Shown here: positions 48,527 through 57,985 of the stretch, piece after piece | Layout of the letters: the number at the start of each line of letters is the position of its first letter | How positions within the stretch are numbered: position 1 is the first letter of the stretch | NCBI RefSeq assembly: GCF_002105755.1 | Contig: NZ_CP020821.1 | Coordinates: 3,782,001-3,846,000 of the forward strand | Length of the DNA stretch: 64,000 bases | Origin: Mycobacterium colombiense CECT 3035 | GTDB lineage: Bacteria; Actinomycetota; Actinomycetes; Mycobacteriales; Mycobacteriaceae | Direction: 5' to 3' | Made by a program: the position numbers and the translations under genes | The notes under the pieces: generated by a model | Database searches by the model: none | What the model was told of the DNA's origin: nothing | Seen by the model: the letters and a program-made list of their open reading frames with translations, nothing else

Positions 48527-50500
48527 GTGGGGCTCTGGTTCGGAACGCTCATTGCATTGTTTTTGCTGATAGCGCCCGGGGCGATCATCGCACGCATCAG
48601 TCAGTTGTCTTGGCCGGTGGCTGTCGCGGTCGGCCCGGCGCTGACCTACGGTGTGGTCGCGCTCGCCATTATTCCGTTCGGTGCCATCGGAATTCCGTGG
48701 AACGGCTGGACGGCGCTGGCGACGCTGGCCGTGGTGTGCGTGCTGATGATCGGGCTACAGCTGCTGCTCGCCCGCTACCGCGACCGCGACGCCGAAGCCC
48801 GCTCGGTCAGCCGGTGGCCCGCCATCACGGTGGGGGCGGGCGTGCTGCTGGGCGCGCTGCTGATCATGTGGGCCGCCTACCGTGGCCTGGCCGCCCACTG
48901 GCAGACCATCCCGAGCACCTGGGACGCGGTCTGGCACGCCAACGAGGTGCGGTTCATCCTGGACACCGGCCAGGCGTCCTCGACGCACATGGGCGAACTG
49001 CGCAACGTCGAGACCCACAAGACGCTGTACTACCCGTCGGTGTTCCACGCCCTGACCGCCGTGTTCTGCCAGCTGACCGGGGCGGCGCCCACCACCGGCT
49101 ACACCCTGAGTTCGGTCGCCGCGTCGGTCTGGCTGTTCCCCGCCAGCGCCGCGATGCTCACCTGGCATCTGCTGCGGCCGCGCACCACCGAGTGGCGCTG
49201 CGCCGGTGCCGCGGCCACCGCGGGGGCGTTGTCGGCGTCGTTCACCGCGCTCCCCTACGTCGAGTTCGGCGTCGCCGCGATGCCCAACCTGACGGCCTAC
49301 GGGGTCGCGGTCCCGGCGTTCGTCCTGATCGCCTCCACGCTGCGGCACCGCGACCGCATCCCGACGGCGGTGCTGGCCTGGGTGGGCGTCATGTCGGTGC
49401 ACATCACCGGCGGGGTGATCGTGCTGTTGTTCCTGGTGGCCTGGTGGCTCATCGACGTGGTGTGGCACCCGGTGCGCGGCAGGCTGGCCGATTTCCTGGC
49501 CCTCTTCTGCGTCGCGGCGCTGTCCGGATTGATCCTGCTTCCCCAGTTCATCAGCGTGCAGGGGCAGGAAGACATCATTGCCGGGCACTCCTTTCTGACC
49601 CACCTCAGCAAGAAGCGGGGACTGTTCGACGCCGTCTTCCAGCACTCCCGCCACCTCAACGACTTCCCGTACCAGTACGGGCTCATGGCGCTCGCGATCC
49701 TCGGCGGACTGCTTTTCGCCTACAAGAAAATCTGGTGGCCGCTGGCGCTCTGGCTGTTGCTCGTGGTGGTCGAGGTCGACGCGGGAACGCCGCTGGGCGG
49801 TCCGGTCGGTGCGGTGGCCGGGATGTTCGGCGAGTTCTTCTACAAAGATCCCCGCCGGATCTCGGGCGCCATCACCCTGCTGCTCGAGCCGATGGCCGGC
49901 GTCGCACTGTTCGCGATCGTGGTGGGCCTCGTGGCCGGCGCCAAACGGGTCACCGGCCGATTCACACCGCTGCCCGCGCGGTTCTGGGTCTCGGCCACCG
50001 CGGTGCTGCTGGTGGCCACCACCGTCCTCACGGCGCGCCACTACTTCTATCGGCACCTGGTGTTGCTCGGCGACAAGTACGACTCGGTGATGATCGACCA
50101 GCGCGACCTGATGGCCATGGCCTACCTGGCCAGCCTGCCCGGCGCGCACCAGACGCTGATCGGCAACGCCAACACCGACGGCACCGCGTGGATGTATGCC
50201 GTCGCCGACCTGCATCCGCTGTGGACTCACTACGACTACCCGCAGCAGATGGGTCCGGGTCCCAACCGATACATCTTCTGGACCTCGGCCCGCAAAGGCG
50301 ATTCCGATCCGCGGGTCGTCGAGGCGATCAAAGCGCTCAATATCCGGTACATCTACACCAGCACGCCGACTGTCCGGGGGTTCGCCGTACCCGAAGGACT
50401 AGTGTCACTGGATAAGTCGAAGTCGTGGGCGTTGATCTACGACAACGGCGGTGCCCGAATTTATGAATGGCGCGGAAACGGCACGACGCCACACTCATAG
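48527..50500 (+). CDS. Polytopic GT-C-type glycosyltransferase (Rv3779-like)
   Basis: A 657-aa membrane protein with about 11-13 hydrophobic segments, starting [23 protein letters not shown], and a soluble loop after the first few helices ([27 protein letters not shown]) carrying the Asp/Glu typical of lipid-phosphate-sugar transferases. The C-terminal about 120 residues ([25 protein letters not shown]...[10 protein letters not shown]) are extracytoplasmic. The M. tuberculosis counterpart transfers galactosamine from polyprenyl phosphate to the arabinan of arabinogalactan. GTG 48527 gives about the same length as Rv3779. It is 21 bp ahead of bpa, consistent with conserved order. Confidence 0.9.
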   Translation: MGLWFGTLIALFLLIAPGAIIARISQLSWPVAVAVGPALTYGVVALAIIPFGAIGIPWNGWTALATLAVVCVLMIGLQLLLARYRDRDAEARSVSRWPAITVGAGVLLGALLIMWAAYRGLAAHWQTIPSTWDAVWHANEVRFILDTGQASSTHMGELRNVETHKTLYYPSVFHALTAVFCQLTGAAPTTGYTLSSVAASVWLFPASAAMLTWHLLRPRTTEWRCAGAAATAGALSASFTALPYVEFGVAAMPNLTAYGVAVPAFVLIASTLRHRDRIPTAVLAWVGVMSVHITGGVIVLLFLVAWWLIDVVWHPVRGRLADFLALFCVAALSGLILLPQFISVQGQEDIIAGHSFLTHLSKKRGLFDAVFQHSRHLNDFPYQYGLMALAILGGLLFAYKKIWWPLALWLLLVVVEVDAGTPLGGPVGAVAGMFGEFFYKDPRRISGAITLLLEPMAGVALFAIVVGLVAGAKRVTGRFTPLPARFWVSATAVLLVATTVLTARHYFYRHLVLLGDKYDSVMIDQRDLMAMAYLASLPGAHQTLIGNANTDGTAWMYAVADLHPLWTHYDYPQQMGPGPNRYIFWTSARKGDSDPRVVEAIKALNIRYIYTSTPTVRGFAVPEGLVSLDKSKSWALIYDNGGARIYEWRGNGTTPHS

Positions 50501-50521
50501 TCCACAGAGGATGGTGAAGGA

Positions 50522-51031
50522 TTGAGTACCCGCAACGATGACGAGGACGTCGAGATCATCGGCGGCGTCGACCCGCGGATGATGGCGCTCTCCGACGACG
50601 ACGCCGACGAGCGTTCGCTGACCGACCTGGTCGAGCAGCCGGCGAAGGTAATGCGCATCGGGACCATGATCAAGCAGCTGCTCGAGGAGGTGCGCGCCGC
50701 ACCGCTGGACGACGCCAGCCGCAACCGGCTGCGCGAAATCCACGCGACCAGCATCCGGGAGCTGGAAGAGGGCCTGGCGCCGGAATTGCGTGAGGAGCTC
50801 GACCGGCTCACCCTGCCCTTCAACGAAGACGCCGCGCCGTCCGACGCCGAATTGCGCATCGCCCAGGCGCAGTTGGTCGGCTGGCTGGAGGGGCTGTTCC
50901 ACGGCATCCAGACCGCGCTGTTCGCCCAGCAGATGGCCGCCCGCGCTCAGCTGGAGAAGATGCGCCAGGGCGCGCTTCCCCCGGGCATCGGTAAGCCGGG
51001 CGGGGCGCCCGGGCACGGTCAGTACCTGTAA
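50522..51031 (+). CDS. bpa: Bacterial proteasome activator Bpa/PafE (Rv3780-like)
   Basis: A 169-aa DUF2587 protein. An acidic disordered N-terminus (RNDDEDVEIIGGVDPRM) is followed by a four-helix bundle: VMRIGTMIKQLLEEVRAAPLDDASRNRLREIH, LEEGLAPELREELDRLTLPF and WLEGLFHGIQTALFAQQMAARAQLEKM. The C-terminus ends GQYL, the HbYX-like tail that docks into pockets of the 20S proteasome alpha ring. It forms a ring that opens the proteasome gate without ATP for proteins such as HspR. The start is TTG 50522. It follows the Rv3779-like gene and precedes wzt by 15 bp. Confidence 0.93.
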   Translation: MSTRNDDEDVEIIGGVDPRMMALSDDDADERSLTDLVEQPAKVMRIGTMIKQLLEEVRAAPLDDASRNRLREIHATSIRELEEGLAPELREELDRLTLPFNEDAAPSDAELRIAQAQLVGWLEGLFHGIQTALFAQQMAARAQLEKMRQGALPPGIGKPGGAPGHGQYL

Positions 51032-51046
51032 GCAGACGCAGCACCA

Positions 51047-51895
51047 ATGGCGCCGGATTCCCGTCCTCACATCGAGACGCACAACGCGTGGGTGGAGTTT
51101 CCCATCTTCGACGCCAAGTCGCGCTCGCTGAAGAAGGCCTTCTTGGGCAAGGCCGGCGGCACGATCGGCCGCAACAGCTCCAACGTGGTGGTGGTCGAAG
51201 CGTTGCGCGACATCACCATGTCCCTCGAACTTGGCGACCGGGTCGGTCTGGTCGGCCACAACGGCGCGGGCAAATCGACTCTGCTGCGCCTGCTTTCGGG
51301 CATCTACGAACCCACCCGGGGCTGGGCGACGGTCACCGGCCGGGTGGCGCCGGTGTTCGATCTCGGCGTCGGCATGGACCCCGAGATCTCCGGCTACGAG
51401 AACATCATCATTCGCGGCCTGTTTTTGGGCCAGACGCGAAAGCAGATGCAGTCCAAGGTCGACGAGATCGCGGAGTTCACCGAGCTGGGCGACTACCTGT
51501 CGATGCCGTTGCGCACCTACTCCACCGGCATGCGGGTGCGGCTGGCGATGGGCGTGGTCACCAGCATCGACCCCGAGATCCTCCTGCTCGACGAGGGCCT
51601 CGGCGCGGTGGACGCCGACTTCCTGAAGAAGGCGCAGTCGCGGTTGCAGAGCCTGGTGGAGCGCTCCGGAATCCTGGTGTTCGCCAGCCATTCCAACGAA
51701 TTCCTGGCCCGGTTGTGCAAGACGGCGATGTGGATCGACCACGGCGTCATCCGCATGTCCGGCGGCATCGAAGACGTGGTGCGCGCCTACGAAGGGGAGG
51801 ACGCGGCGCGGCACGTCCGCGAGGTGCTGGAAGAGGACCAGCAATCGAATCGCGTCGAAACACCCCTGGCCCAAAGAGCATCCGGGGATGAGTGA
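51047..51895 (+). CDS. wzt: Galactan-exporter ATPase Wzt (Rv3781/RfbE-like)
   Basis: A 282-aa ABC ATPase. Walker A GHNGAGKST at residues 70-78, signature YSTGMRVRL from 158, Walker B ILLLDEG at 178-184 and switch FASHSNE. The N-terminal about 30 residues (AWVEFPIFDAKSRSLKKAFLG) are the gate-helix part specific to Wzt-type exporters. No carbohydrate-binding C-domain is present, as in the lipid-galactan exporter of mycobacteria. With Wzm it moves the polyprenyl-linked galactan across the plasma membrane for arabinosylation. Its stop overlaps glfT1 by 8 bases. Confidence 0.94.
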   Translation: MAPDSRPHIETHNAWVEFPIFDAKSRSLKKAFLGKAGGTIGRNSSNVVVVEALRDITMSLELGDRVGLVGHNGAGKSTLLRLLSGIYEPTRGWATVTGRVAPVFDLGVGMDPEISGYENIIIRGLFLGQTRKQMQSKVDEIAEFTELGDYLSMPLRTYSTGMRVRLAMGVVTSIDPEILLLDEGLGAVDADFLKKAQSRLQSLVERSGILVFASHSNEFLARLCKTAMWIDHGVIRMSGGIEDVVRAYEGEDAARHVREVLEEDQQSNRVETPLAQRASGDE

Positions 51896-52871
51896 GACCG
51901 TCGTCGCCGTCGTCGTCACCCACCGGCGCCCCGACGAGCTGGCCAAGTCGCTGGACGTGCTGAGCGCGCAGACCCGGCAGCCCGATCACCTGATCGTGGT
52001 CGACAATGACTTCTCCGACGCAGGGCCGGGCTCCGGCCGGGTCCGCGATCTTGTTGCCGGCCAACCGATCCCGACCACCTACCTGGGATCACGCCGAAAC
52101 CTCGGCGGTGCGGGCGGTTTCGCGCTGGGCATGCTGCACGCGCTGGCCCGGGGCGCCGACTGGGTGTGGCTGGCCGACGACGACGGCCGCCCCCAGGACT
52201 CGAACGTGCTGGCCACCCTGCTTTCCTGTGCGGACAGGCACGGCCTGGCCGAGGTATCGCCGATGGTCTGCAACTCCGACGACCCGGAGCGGCTGGCGTT
52301 CCCGCTGCGGCGCGGCCTGGTATGGCGCAGGCGCGCAAGCGAATTGCGCACCGAGTCGGGCCAGGACCTGCTGCCCGGGATTGCGTCGCTGTTCAACGGC
52401 GCCCTATTCCGGGCGACCACCCTGGACGCGGTGGGCGTGCCGGATCTGCGGCTGTTCATCCGCGGCGACGAGGTCGAGATGCACCGCAGGCTGGTTCGCT
52501 CCGGCCTGCCGTTCGGGACCTGCCTGGACACGATCTACCTGCACCCCTGCGGATCCGACGAATTCCGCCCGATTCTGGGCGGCCGCATGCACACCCAGTA
52601 CCCCGACAACGACGCCAAGCGGTTCTACACCTACCGCAACCGCGGCTACCTGCTGTCACAGCCTGGCCTGCGCAAGCTGCTGGTGCAGGAGTGGGTGCGG
52701 TTCGGCTGGTTCTTCCTGGTGACCCGTCGCGACCCGCGCGGCCTGCTGGAGTGGATCCGGTTGCGGCGCTTGGGGCGTCGCGAGCAGTTCGGCAAGCCTC
52801 GTGGCGATCGCGAGCGCGGCGTAGCCGGGCGAAGCGGGTCGCCACCATCTACACCGGGAGGTTCCCGATGA
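51888..52871 (+). CDS. glfT1: Galactofuranosyltransferase GlfT1
   Basis: A 327-aa GT2-family enzyme (Rv3782-like). VVAVVVTHRRPDELAKSLDVL and the IVVDNDFSD strand form the UDP site, and ADDDG places the metal-binding Asp triplet at residues 97-99. VSPMVCNSDDPE and FNGALFRATTLDAVGVPDLRLFIRGDEVEMHRRL are typical of the galactan-initiating enzyme. It adds the first two galactofuranose residues to the rhamnose-GlcNAc linker lipid. The C-terminus after RREQFG extends about 20 residues, longer than I recall for M. tuberculosis. Coupled to wzt (8-bp overlap) and wzm (ATGA). Confidence 0.94.
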   Translation: MSETVVAVVVTHRRPDELAKSLDVLSAQTRQPDHLIVVDNDFSDAGPGSGRVRDLVAGQPIPTTYLGSRRNLGGAGGFALGMLHALARGADWVWLADDDGRPQDSNVLATLLSCADRHGLAEVSPMVCNSDDPERLAFPLRRGLVWRRRASELRTESGQDLLPGIASLFNGALFRATTLDAVGVPDLRLFIRGDEVEMHRRLVRSGLPFGTCLDTIYLHPCGSDEFRPILGGRMHTQYPDNDAKRFYTYRNRGYLLSQPGLRKLLVQEWVRFGWFFLVTRRDPRGLLEWIRLRRLGRREQFGKPRGDRERGVAGRSGSPPSTPGGSR

Positions 52872-53698
52872 CGTTCCTCGACGCGGCGGCACAGTCGCGG
52901 ACCTTCACCCGCGCCCGCGGCGACCTCGTCGCCGGCTTCCGCCGGCACGAGCTCTGGCTGCACCTGGGCTGGCAGGACATCAAGCAGCGCTACCGCCGCT
53001 CGGTGCTGGGCCCGTTCTGGATCACCATCGCGACCGGCACCACCGCCGTGGCGATGGGCGGCTTGTACTCCAAGCTGTTTCATCTCGAGCTGTCGGTGCA
53101 TCTGCCGTATGTGACGCTGGGGCTGATCATCTGGAACCTGATCAACGCCGCCATTCTGGAGGGCGCCGACGTCTTCGTCGCCAACGAGGGACTGATCAAG
53201 CAGCTGCCGACGCCGCTGAGCGTGCACGTCTACCGGCTGGTGTGGCGCCAGATGATCCTGTTCGCGCACAACATCGTCATCTACGTCGTCATCGCGATGA
53301 TCTTCCCCAAACCCTGGTCGTGGGCCGATCTTTCGGTGATCCCGGCACTGGCGCTGATCGTGCTGAACTGCATCTGGGTGTCGCTGTGTTTCGGCATCCT
53401 GGCGACCCGCTATCGCGACATCGGCCCGTTGCTGTTCTCGGTCGTGCAGTTGCTGTTCTTCATGACACCGATCATCTGGAACGACGACACGCTGCGGCAG
53501 CAGGGCGCCGGACGATGGTCGAAGATCGTCGAACTCAACCCGCTGCTGCACTATCTCGACATCGTTCGCGCCCCGCTGCTCGGGTCGCATCAGGAGCTGC
53601 GGCACTGGGCCGTGGTGCTGGTGTTGACGGCGGTCGGCTGGATCCTGGCCGCCTTCGCGATGCGCCAGTACCGCGCCCGGGTGCCCTACTGGGTGTAG
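52868..53698 (+). CDS. wzm: Galactan-exporter permease Wzm (Rv3783/RfbD-like)
   Basis: A 276-aa ABC-2 permease with six predicted helices. LWLHLGWQDIKQRYRRSVLGPFWITIATG is the coupling helix and first segment; YVTLGLIIWNLINAAILEGADVFVANEGLIKQLP, MILFAHNIVIYVVIAMIF, and SVVQLLFFMTPIIWNDDTL with LNPLLHYLDIVRAPLLG are conserved in O-antigen/galactan exporters. It forms the channel with Wzt. ATG 52868 overlaps the glfT1 stop (ATGA) and has GGGAGG eight bases upstream. It ends the bpa-wzt-glfT1-wzm cluster; a TauD-like gene follows 98 bp later. Confidence 0.94.
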   Translation: MTFLDAAAQSRTFTRARGDLVAGFRRHELWLHLGWQDIKQRYRRSVLGPFWITIATGTTAVAMGGLYSKLFHLELSVHLPYVTLGLIIWNLINAAILEGADVFVANEGLIKQLPTPLSVHVYRLVWRQMILFAHNIVIYVVIAMIFPKPWSWADLSVIPALALIVLNCIWVSLCFGILATRYRDIGPLLFSVVQLLFFMTPIIWNDDTLRQQGAGRWSKIVELNPLLHYLDIVRAPLLGSHQELRHWAVVLVLTAVGWILAAFAMRQYRARVPYWV

Positions 53699-53796
53699 CC
53701 CGGCGGGCGTTCGCGCGAGGCCCCGCGCCGGCTTGGTTGCCGGTGACCCCGTTTTGGGTGGACAGTCGTGCTCAGACGAACGATGGAGGGCGCGCG

Positions 53797-54675
53797 ATGG
53801 ACGTCGTGCCGTTGGGCCCGGGCTTCGCCGCGGAATTGCGCGGGGTGACCCTCCAGGAGGTCGCGGCGACCGACGCCGCGTACGCGGCGGTGCGCGCGGC
53901 GTTCGAGGAGCATTCGGTGCTGGTCTTTCGCGACCAGGACGTCACCGATGAAGCACAACTTGCCTTCACGCGCCGGTTCGGCCCGCTCGAGGTCACCAAG
54001 GCGGGGTCGGTGGGCGCCGGCAGCAACCTGGTGGTCCTCAAGACGCTCGACGAGGAGGGCAACGTGGTGCCCGAAGATCACCGGCTCGCGCTCGAAAACA
54101 AGGCGAACCAGCTGTGGCACACCGACAGTTCGTTCAAGCGGGTGCCGGCGCTCGCGTCGGTGCTGTCGTCGCGCATCGTTCCGGCACAGGGCGGCGAGAC
54201 CGAGTACGTCTCCACCCGGCTTGCGTTCGAGCGCCTCGACCCGGCCCTGCAACGACGGTTGGAGAACTCCTTCGCCTGGCACGAATACGCCTTCTCGCGC
54301 GCCAAGATCGCGCCCGACCTCGTCGGCCCGGCCGAGCGGGCGGCGCTGCCGCCGCAATGCTGGCGCCTGGTGTGGAAGAACCCGGTCAATGGCCGCAAGG
54401 CGCTGTACATGGCCTCGCACACGTTCGCGATCGAGGGCATGGAGCGGACGGCGGCGCAGGGGCTGCTGGCCGAGCTGACCCGGGCGGCGACCGCCCCCGC
54501 AGCGAGCTACCTGCACTCGTGGCGCAGGGGCGACGTGGTGATGTGGGACAACCGCGCGATCATGCACCGCGGCCGGCCGTGGCCAGCGCGAGAGCCGCGC
54601 CACATGGTGCGAAGCACCATCGCCGCCACGGCCGCGGACGGGCTGGACGCGATGCGTGCGCCGACGCGCGCGTGA
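53797..54675 (+). CDS. TauD/TfdA-type 2-oxoglutarate/Fe(II) dioxygenase
   Basis: A 292-aa dioxygenase. The Fe-binding facial triad is visible: His and Asp in WHTDSSF (around residue 107) and the distal His in MHRGRPWPA near residue 262, with the 2-oxoglutarate Arg in RHMVRSTIA. LVFRDQDVTDEAQLAFTRRFGPLE is a family signature. It oxidises a substrate such as a sulfonate, aryloxyalkanoate or hydroxy compound with release of CO2 and succinate. ATG 53797 has GGAGG six to seven bases upstream; the long frame ahead of it lies out of register with wzm and is not protein-like. It is not part of this block in M. tuberculosis, so it looks like a local gain or a loss there. Confidence 0.88.
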   Translation: MDVVPLGPGFAAELRGVTLQEVAATDAAYAAVRAAFEEHSVLVFRDQDVTDEAQLAFTRRFGPLEVTKAGSVGAGSNLVVLKTLDEEGNVVPEDHRLALENKANQLWHTDSSFKRVPALASVLSSRIVPAQGGETEYVSTRLAFERLDPALQRRLENSFAWHEYAFSRAKIAPDLVGPAERAALPPQCWRLVWKNPVNGRKALYMASHTFAIEGMERTAAQGLLAELTRAATAPAASYLHSWRRGDVVMWDNRAIMHRGRPWPAREPRHMVRSTIAATAADGLDAMRAPTRA

Positions 54676-54777
54676 CAGATCACTCCGCGGCCACGCGGAC
54701 CCCGATGGTGGCGGGGTGCCTCGTCGTGGTGTCACACTGGAACGCCATCTGCGCAACTGGGCGAAAGGTCCACCGAC

Positions 54778-55257
54778 GTGAGCAAAAAGGTCCCATCAGC
54801 AGCGGACGCCGCCCGGAACAACCTCGAAGCGGAGCTGGACCGGCTACGGCAGCGGCGTGAGCGGCTCGAGGCCGAGGTCAAGAACGACCGCGGCATGGTG
54901 GGCGATCACGGTGACGCGGCCGAGGCGATCCAGCGCGCCGAGGAACTGGTGGTGCTCACCGACCGGATCAGCGAACTGGACCGGCGCCTGCGGACCGGGC
55001 CGTCGGACGCCGACGCGGCGGAGACGCTGCCCGGCGGCACCGAGGTGACGCTGCGGTTCGCCGACGGTGAAGTCGTCACGATGCACGTGATCTCCATCGT
55101 CGAGGAGACCCCCGTCGGCCGGGAGGCCGAGACGCTGACCGCGCGCAGCCCCCTGGCCCAGGCGCTGGCGGGGCGCAAACCCGGCGACACGGTGACCTAT
55201 TCGACCCCGCAGGGCGAGAACCAGGTCGAGCTGATCTCGGTCAAGCTGCCCCGCTAG
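54778..55257 (+). CDS. Gre-factor-like transcription factor (Rv3788-like)
   Basis: A 159-aa Gre/Rnk-fold protein. The N-terminal coiled coil runs from about residue 10 to 72 ([60 protein letters not shown]), with acidic tip residues near [11 protein letters not shown]. The C-terminal FKBP-like domain has [24 protein letters not shown] and [24 protein letters not shown]. Rv3788 has been described as binding RNA polymerase near the secondary channel and inhibiting transcription, not promoting cleavage. GTG 54778. It sits upstream of the gtrA-like gene by 43 bp. Confidence 0.9.
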   Translation: MSKKVPSAADAARNNLEAELDRLRQRRERLEAEVKNDRGMVGDHGDAAEAIQRAEELVVLTDRISELDRRLRTGPSDADAAETLPGGTEVTLRFADGEVVTMHVISIVEETPVGREAETLTARSPLAQALAGRKPGDTVTYSTPQGENQVELISVKLPR

Positions 55258-55300
55258 CGCATGCCCGGGCGGCGCCCGCGCGCCCATTAGACTCCCCTCG

Positions 55301-55735
55301 ATGGTTGCCCCGCTGCCCGATTCCGCGTCGAAGGACGTGCGCCCGCACCTGAGTCTGACGACGCAGGTGACCCGGTTCGTCGTCACCGGCGGCCTGGCGG
55401 GCATCGTGGACTTCGGGCTCTACCTGCTGCTGTGGAAGGTCATCGGCGTCCAGGTCGACCTGTCCAAGGCCACCAGCTTCATCGTCGGCACCGTCACGGC
55501 CTACCTGATCAACCGCCGCTGGACCTTCCAGGCGTCTCCCAGTACCGCCCGGTTCGTCGCGGTCATGGTCCTCTACGCCATCACGTTCGCCGTGCAGGTC
55601 GGGCTCAACCACGTGTGCCTGGCGCTGCTGCACTACCGTGGCTGGGCGCCGCTCGTCGCGTTCGTGATCGCGCAGGGCACCGCGACGGTGATCAACTTCG
55701 TCGTGCAGCGGGCCGTAATCTTCCGCATCCGCTGA
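55301..55735 (+). CDS. GtrA-family membrane protein (Rv3789-like)
   Basis: A 144-aa protein with four membrane helices: [72 protein letters not shown] and [26 protein letters not shown]. The pattern including INRRWTF and [12 protein letters not shown] is the GtrA signature. The M. tuberculosis protein is needed for arabinosylation and was proposed as a decaprenylphosphoryl-arabinose flippase or an AftA partner. ATG 55301; an internal start would give a shorter protein closer to the M. tuberculosis length. dprE1 starts 91 bp further on. Confidence 0.9.
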   Translation: MVAPLPDSASKDVRPHLSLTTQVTRFVVTGGLAGIVDFGLYLLLWKVIGVQVDLSKATSFIVGTVTAYLINRRWTFQASPSTARFVAVMVLYAITFAVQVGLNHVCLALLHYRGWAPLVAFVIAQGTATVINFVVQRAVIFRIR

Positions 55736-55826
55736 GCCGCCATCGGCCCAGCCTGGATTGCCCGCCTCCTCAGCGGGACGCCTGCGTCCCGCATCGTCGC
55801 CGGAGCAGGCGGTACCCTCTTTGACG

Positions 55827-57218
55827 ATGTCGAGCACCGATCCCGTGACCAAGCCCACCCAGCTGATGGGCTTCGGGCGCACCGCACCGTCGGTGGCCCA
55901 GGTGCTCTCTACCCGCGATCCCGAGGTGATCGCCAAGGCGGTGGCCCGGGTGGCCGAGTCCGGCGGCCCCAAAAGCCGGGGCGTGATCGCCCGCGGGCTG
56001 GGCCGGTCCTACGGCGACAACGCCCAGAACGGCGGCGGGCTGGTGATCGACATGACCGGGCTCAACCGCATCCACTCGATCAGCGCCGACACCCGGCTGG
56101 TCGACGTCGACGCCGGCGTCAGCCTGGATCAGCTGATGAAGGCGGCGCTGCCGTTCGGGCTGTGGGTCCCGGTGCTGCCGGGAACCCGGCAGGTCACCGT
56201 CGGCGGCGCGATCGCCTGCGACATCCACGGCAAGAACCACCACAGCGCGGGCAGCTTCGGCAACCACGTCCGGTCGATGGACCTGCTCCTGGCCGACGGC
56301 ACCGTCCGCACCATCACCCCGGACGGGGACGACGCCGAGCTGTTCTGGGCGACCGTCGGCGGCAACGGCCTAACCGGGATCGTGCTGCGCGCCACCATCG
56401 CCATGACGCCGACGGAGACCGCGTACTTCATCGCCGACGGCGTGGCCACCCACGACCTCGACGAAACGGTCGCAGTTCACCTCGACGGCAGCGAGGCCAA
56501 CTACACCTACTCGAGCGCCTGGTTCGACCTGATCAGTCCGCCGCCGAAGCTGGGCCGGGCCTCGGTCAGCCGGGGCAGCCTGGCGACGCTCGATCAACTG
56601 CCGAAGAAGCTTGCCAAGAACCCGTTGAAATTCGATGCGCCGCAACTGTTGACGGTGCCGGACGTGTTCCCGATCAGTGCGATGAACAAGCTGTCGTTCA
56701 TGGCGATTGGCGAGGTGTACTACCGCCTGGGCGGGACCTACACCGGCAAGATCCAGAACCTGTCGCAGTTCTATCACATGCTCGACCTGGTCAGTGGCTG
56801 GAATAACGCTTACGGCCCAAGGGGTTTCGCGCAACACCAGTTCCTGGTTCCGCCGGATGCGATGAACGAGTTCAAGGCCATCATCCGCTGGATCCAGACC
56901 ACCGGCCATTACTCCGCGCTGAACGTGTTCAAGCTCTTCGGGCCCGGCAACCGCGCACCGCTGAGCTTCCCGATGGCGGGCTGGAACGTCGCCATGGACT
57001 TCCCCAACAAGCCGGGGATCAACGAGTTCCTCAACGAACTCGACAGGCGCGTGCTGGAATTCGGCGGCAGGGTCTACACCGCCAAGGATTCCCGCGTGAG
57101 CGCCGAAACCTTCCACGCCATGTACCCCCGCATCGACGAATGGATCGCCGTGCGACGCAAGGTGGATCCGACGGGGGTGTTCGCCTCCGACATGGCCCGA
57201 CGTTTGGAGCTGCTGTAA
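55827..57218 (+). CDS. dprE1: Decaprenylphosphoryl-beta-D-ribose 2'-oxidase DprE1, with Ala at the benzothiazinone-target position
   Basis: A 463-aa FAD enzyme of the vanillyl-alcohol-oxidase fold (Rv3790-like). It oxidises decaprenyl-phosphoryl-ribose at C2' so that DprE2 can make decaprenyl-phosphoryl-arabinose, the only arabinose donor for the cell wall. FAD segments: [60 protein letters not shown]. In the substrate pocket, GWNVAMDFP has Ala389 (codon GCC at 56991-56993) where M. tuberculosis has Cys387; both stand 74 residues from the C-terminus. The Cys is what benzothiazinones bind covalently. ATG 55827; the frame ahead is not protein-like. It is followed immediately by dprE2 (TAA-ATG). 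Confidence 0.97.
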   Translation: MSSTDPVTKPTQLMGFGRTAPSVAQVLSTRDPEVIAKAVARVAESGGPKSRGVIARGLGRSYGDNAQNGGGLVIDMTGLNRIHSISADTRLVDVDAGVSLDQLMKAALPFGLWVPVLPGTRQVTVGGAIACDIHGKNHHSAGSFGNHVRSMDLLLADGTVRTITPDGDDAELFWATVGGNGLTGIVLRATIAMTPTETAYFIADGVATHDLDETVAVHLDGSEANYTYSSAWFDLISPPPKLGRASVSRGSLATLDQLPKKLAKNPLKFDAPQLLTVPDVFPISAMNKLSFMAIGEVYYRLGGTYTGKIQNLSQFYHMLDLVSGWNNAYGPRGFAQHQFLVPPDAMNEFKAIIRWIQTTGHYSALNVFKLFGPGNRAPLSFPMAGWNVAMDFPNKPGINEFLNELDRRVLEFGGRVYTAKDSRVSAETFHAMYPRIDEWIAVRRKVDPTGVFASDMARRLELL

Positions 57219-57983
57219 ATGGTGCTCGATGCCGTAGGGAATCCGCAGACCATCCTGTTGCTCGGCGGTACCTCCGAGATCGGCCTGGCCATCTGCGAAC
57301 GCTACCTGCAGAACGCGCACGCGCGGATTGTGTTGGCCGCCATGCCAAGTGACCCCGGCCGCGATGCCGCGGTGGCGCAGATGCAGGCCGCCGGCGCGCG
57401 CTCGGTCGAGCTGATCGATTTCGAAGCCACCGAGCCCGACACGCACCCCAAGATGATCGAGGCGGCCTTCGCCGGCGGAGACATCGACGTGGCCATCGTG
57501 GCGTTCGGCATCCTGGGGGACGCCGAGGAGCTGTGGCAGAACCAGCACAAAGCCGTGCAGGCCGTCGAAATCAACTACACCGCAGCGGTTTCGGTGGGCG
57601 TGCTGCTGGCCGAGAAGATGCGCGCCCAGGGGTTCGGCCAGATCATCGCGATGAGCTCGGCGGCCGGCGAGCGGGTGCGGCGGTCCAACTTCGTCTACGG
57701 CTCCACCAAGGCGGGGCTGGACGGCTTCTACCTGGGCCTCGGAGAGGCGTTGCGCGAGTACGGGGTTCGAGTCCTGGTGATCCGGCCCGGCCAGGTGCGT
57801 ACCCGGATGAGCGCACACGTCAAGGAAGCCCCGCTGACCGTCGACAAGGAGTACGTCGCCAACCTCGCGGTGACCGCGGCCGCCAAAGGTAAGGAATTGG
57901 TTTGGGCACCAGCAGCATTCCGTTATGTGATGATGGTGTTGCGACACGTCCCGCGTCCCATCTTCCGCAAGCTTCCCATCTGA
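57219..57983 (+). CDS. dprE2: Decaprenylphosphoryl-2-keto-ribose reductase DprE2
   Basis: A 254-aa short-chain dehydrogenase (Rv3791-like) and second half of the epimerase. [18 protein letters not shown] is the NAD-binding motif at about residue 9-26, MSSAAGERV supplies the active-site Ser, and [15 protein letters not shown] the catalytic Tyr/Lys pair. It reduces the keto sugar made by DprE1. The C-terminal [21 protein letters not shown] is amphipathic and likely holds it at the membrane. ATG directly abuts the dprE1 TAA; aftA follows after two bases. Confidence 0.96.
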   Translation: MVLDAVGNPQTILLLGGTSEIGLAICERYLQNAHARIVLAAMPSDPGRDAAVAQMQAAGARSVELIDFEATEPDTHPKMIEAAFAGGDIDVAIVAFGILGDAEELWQNQHKAVQAVEINYTAAVSVGVLLAEKMRAQGFGQIIAMSSAAGERVRRSNFVYGSTKAGLDGFYLGLGEALREYGVRVLVIRPGQVRTRMSAHVKEAPLTVDKEYVANLAVTAAAKGKELVWAPAAFRYVMMVLRHVPRPIFRKLPI

Positions 57984-57985
57984 TA

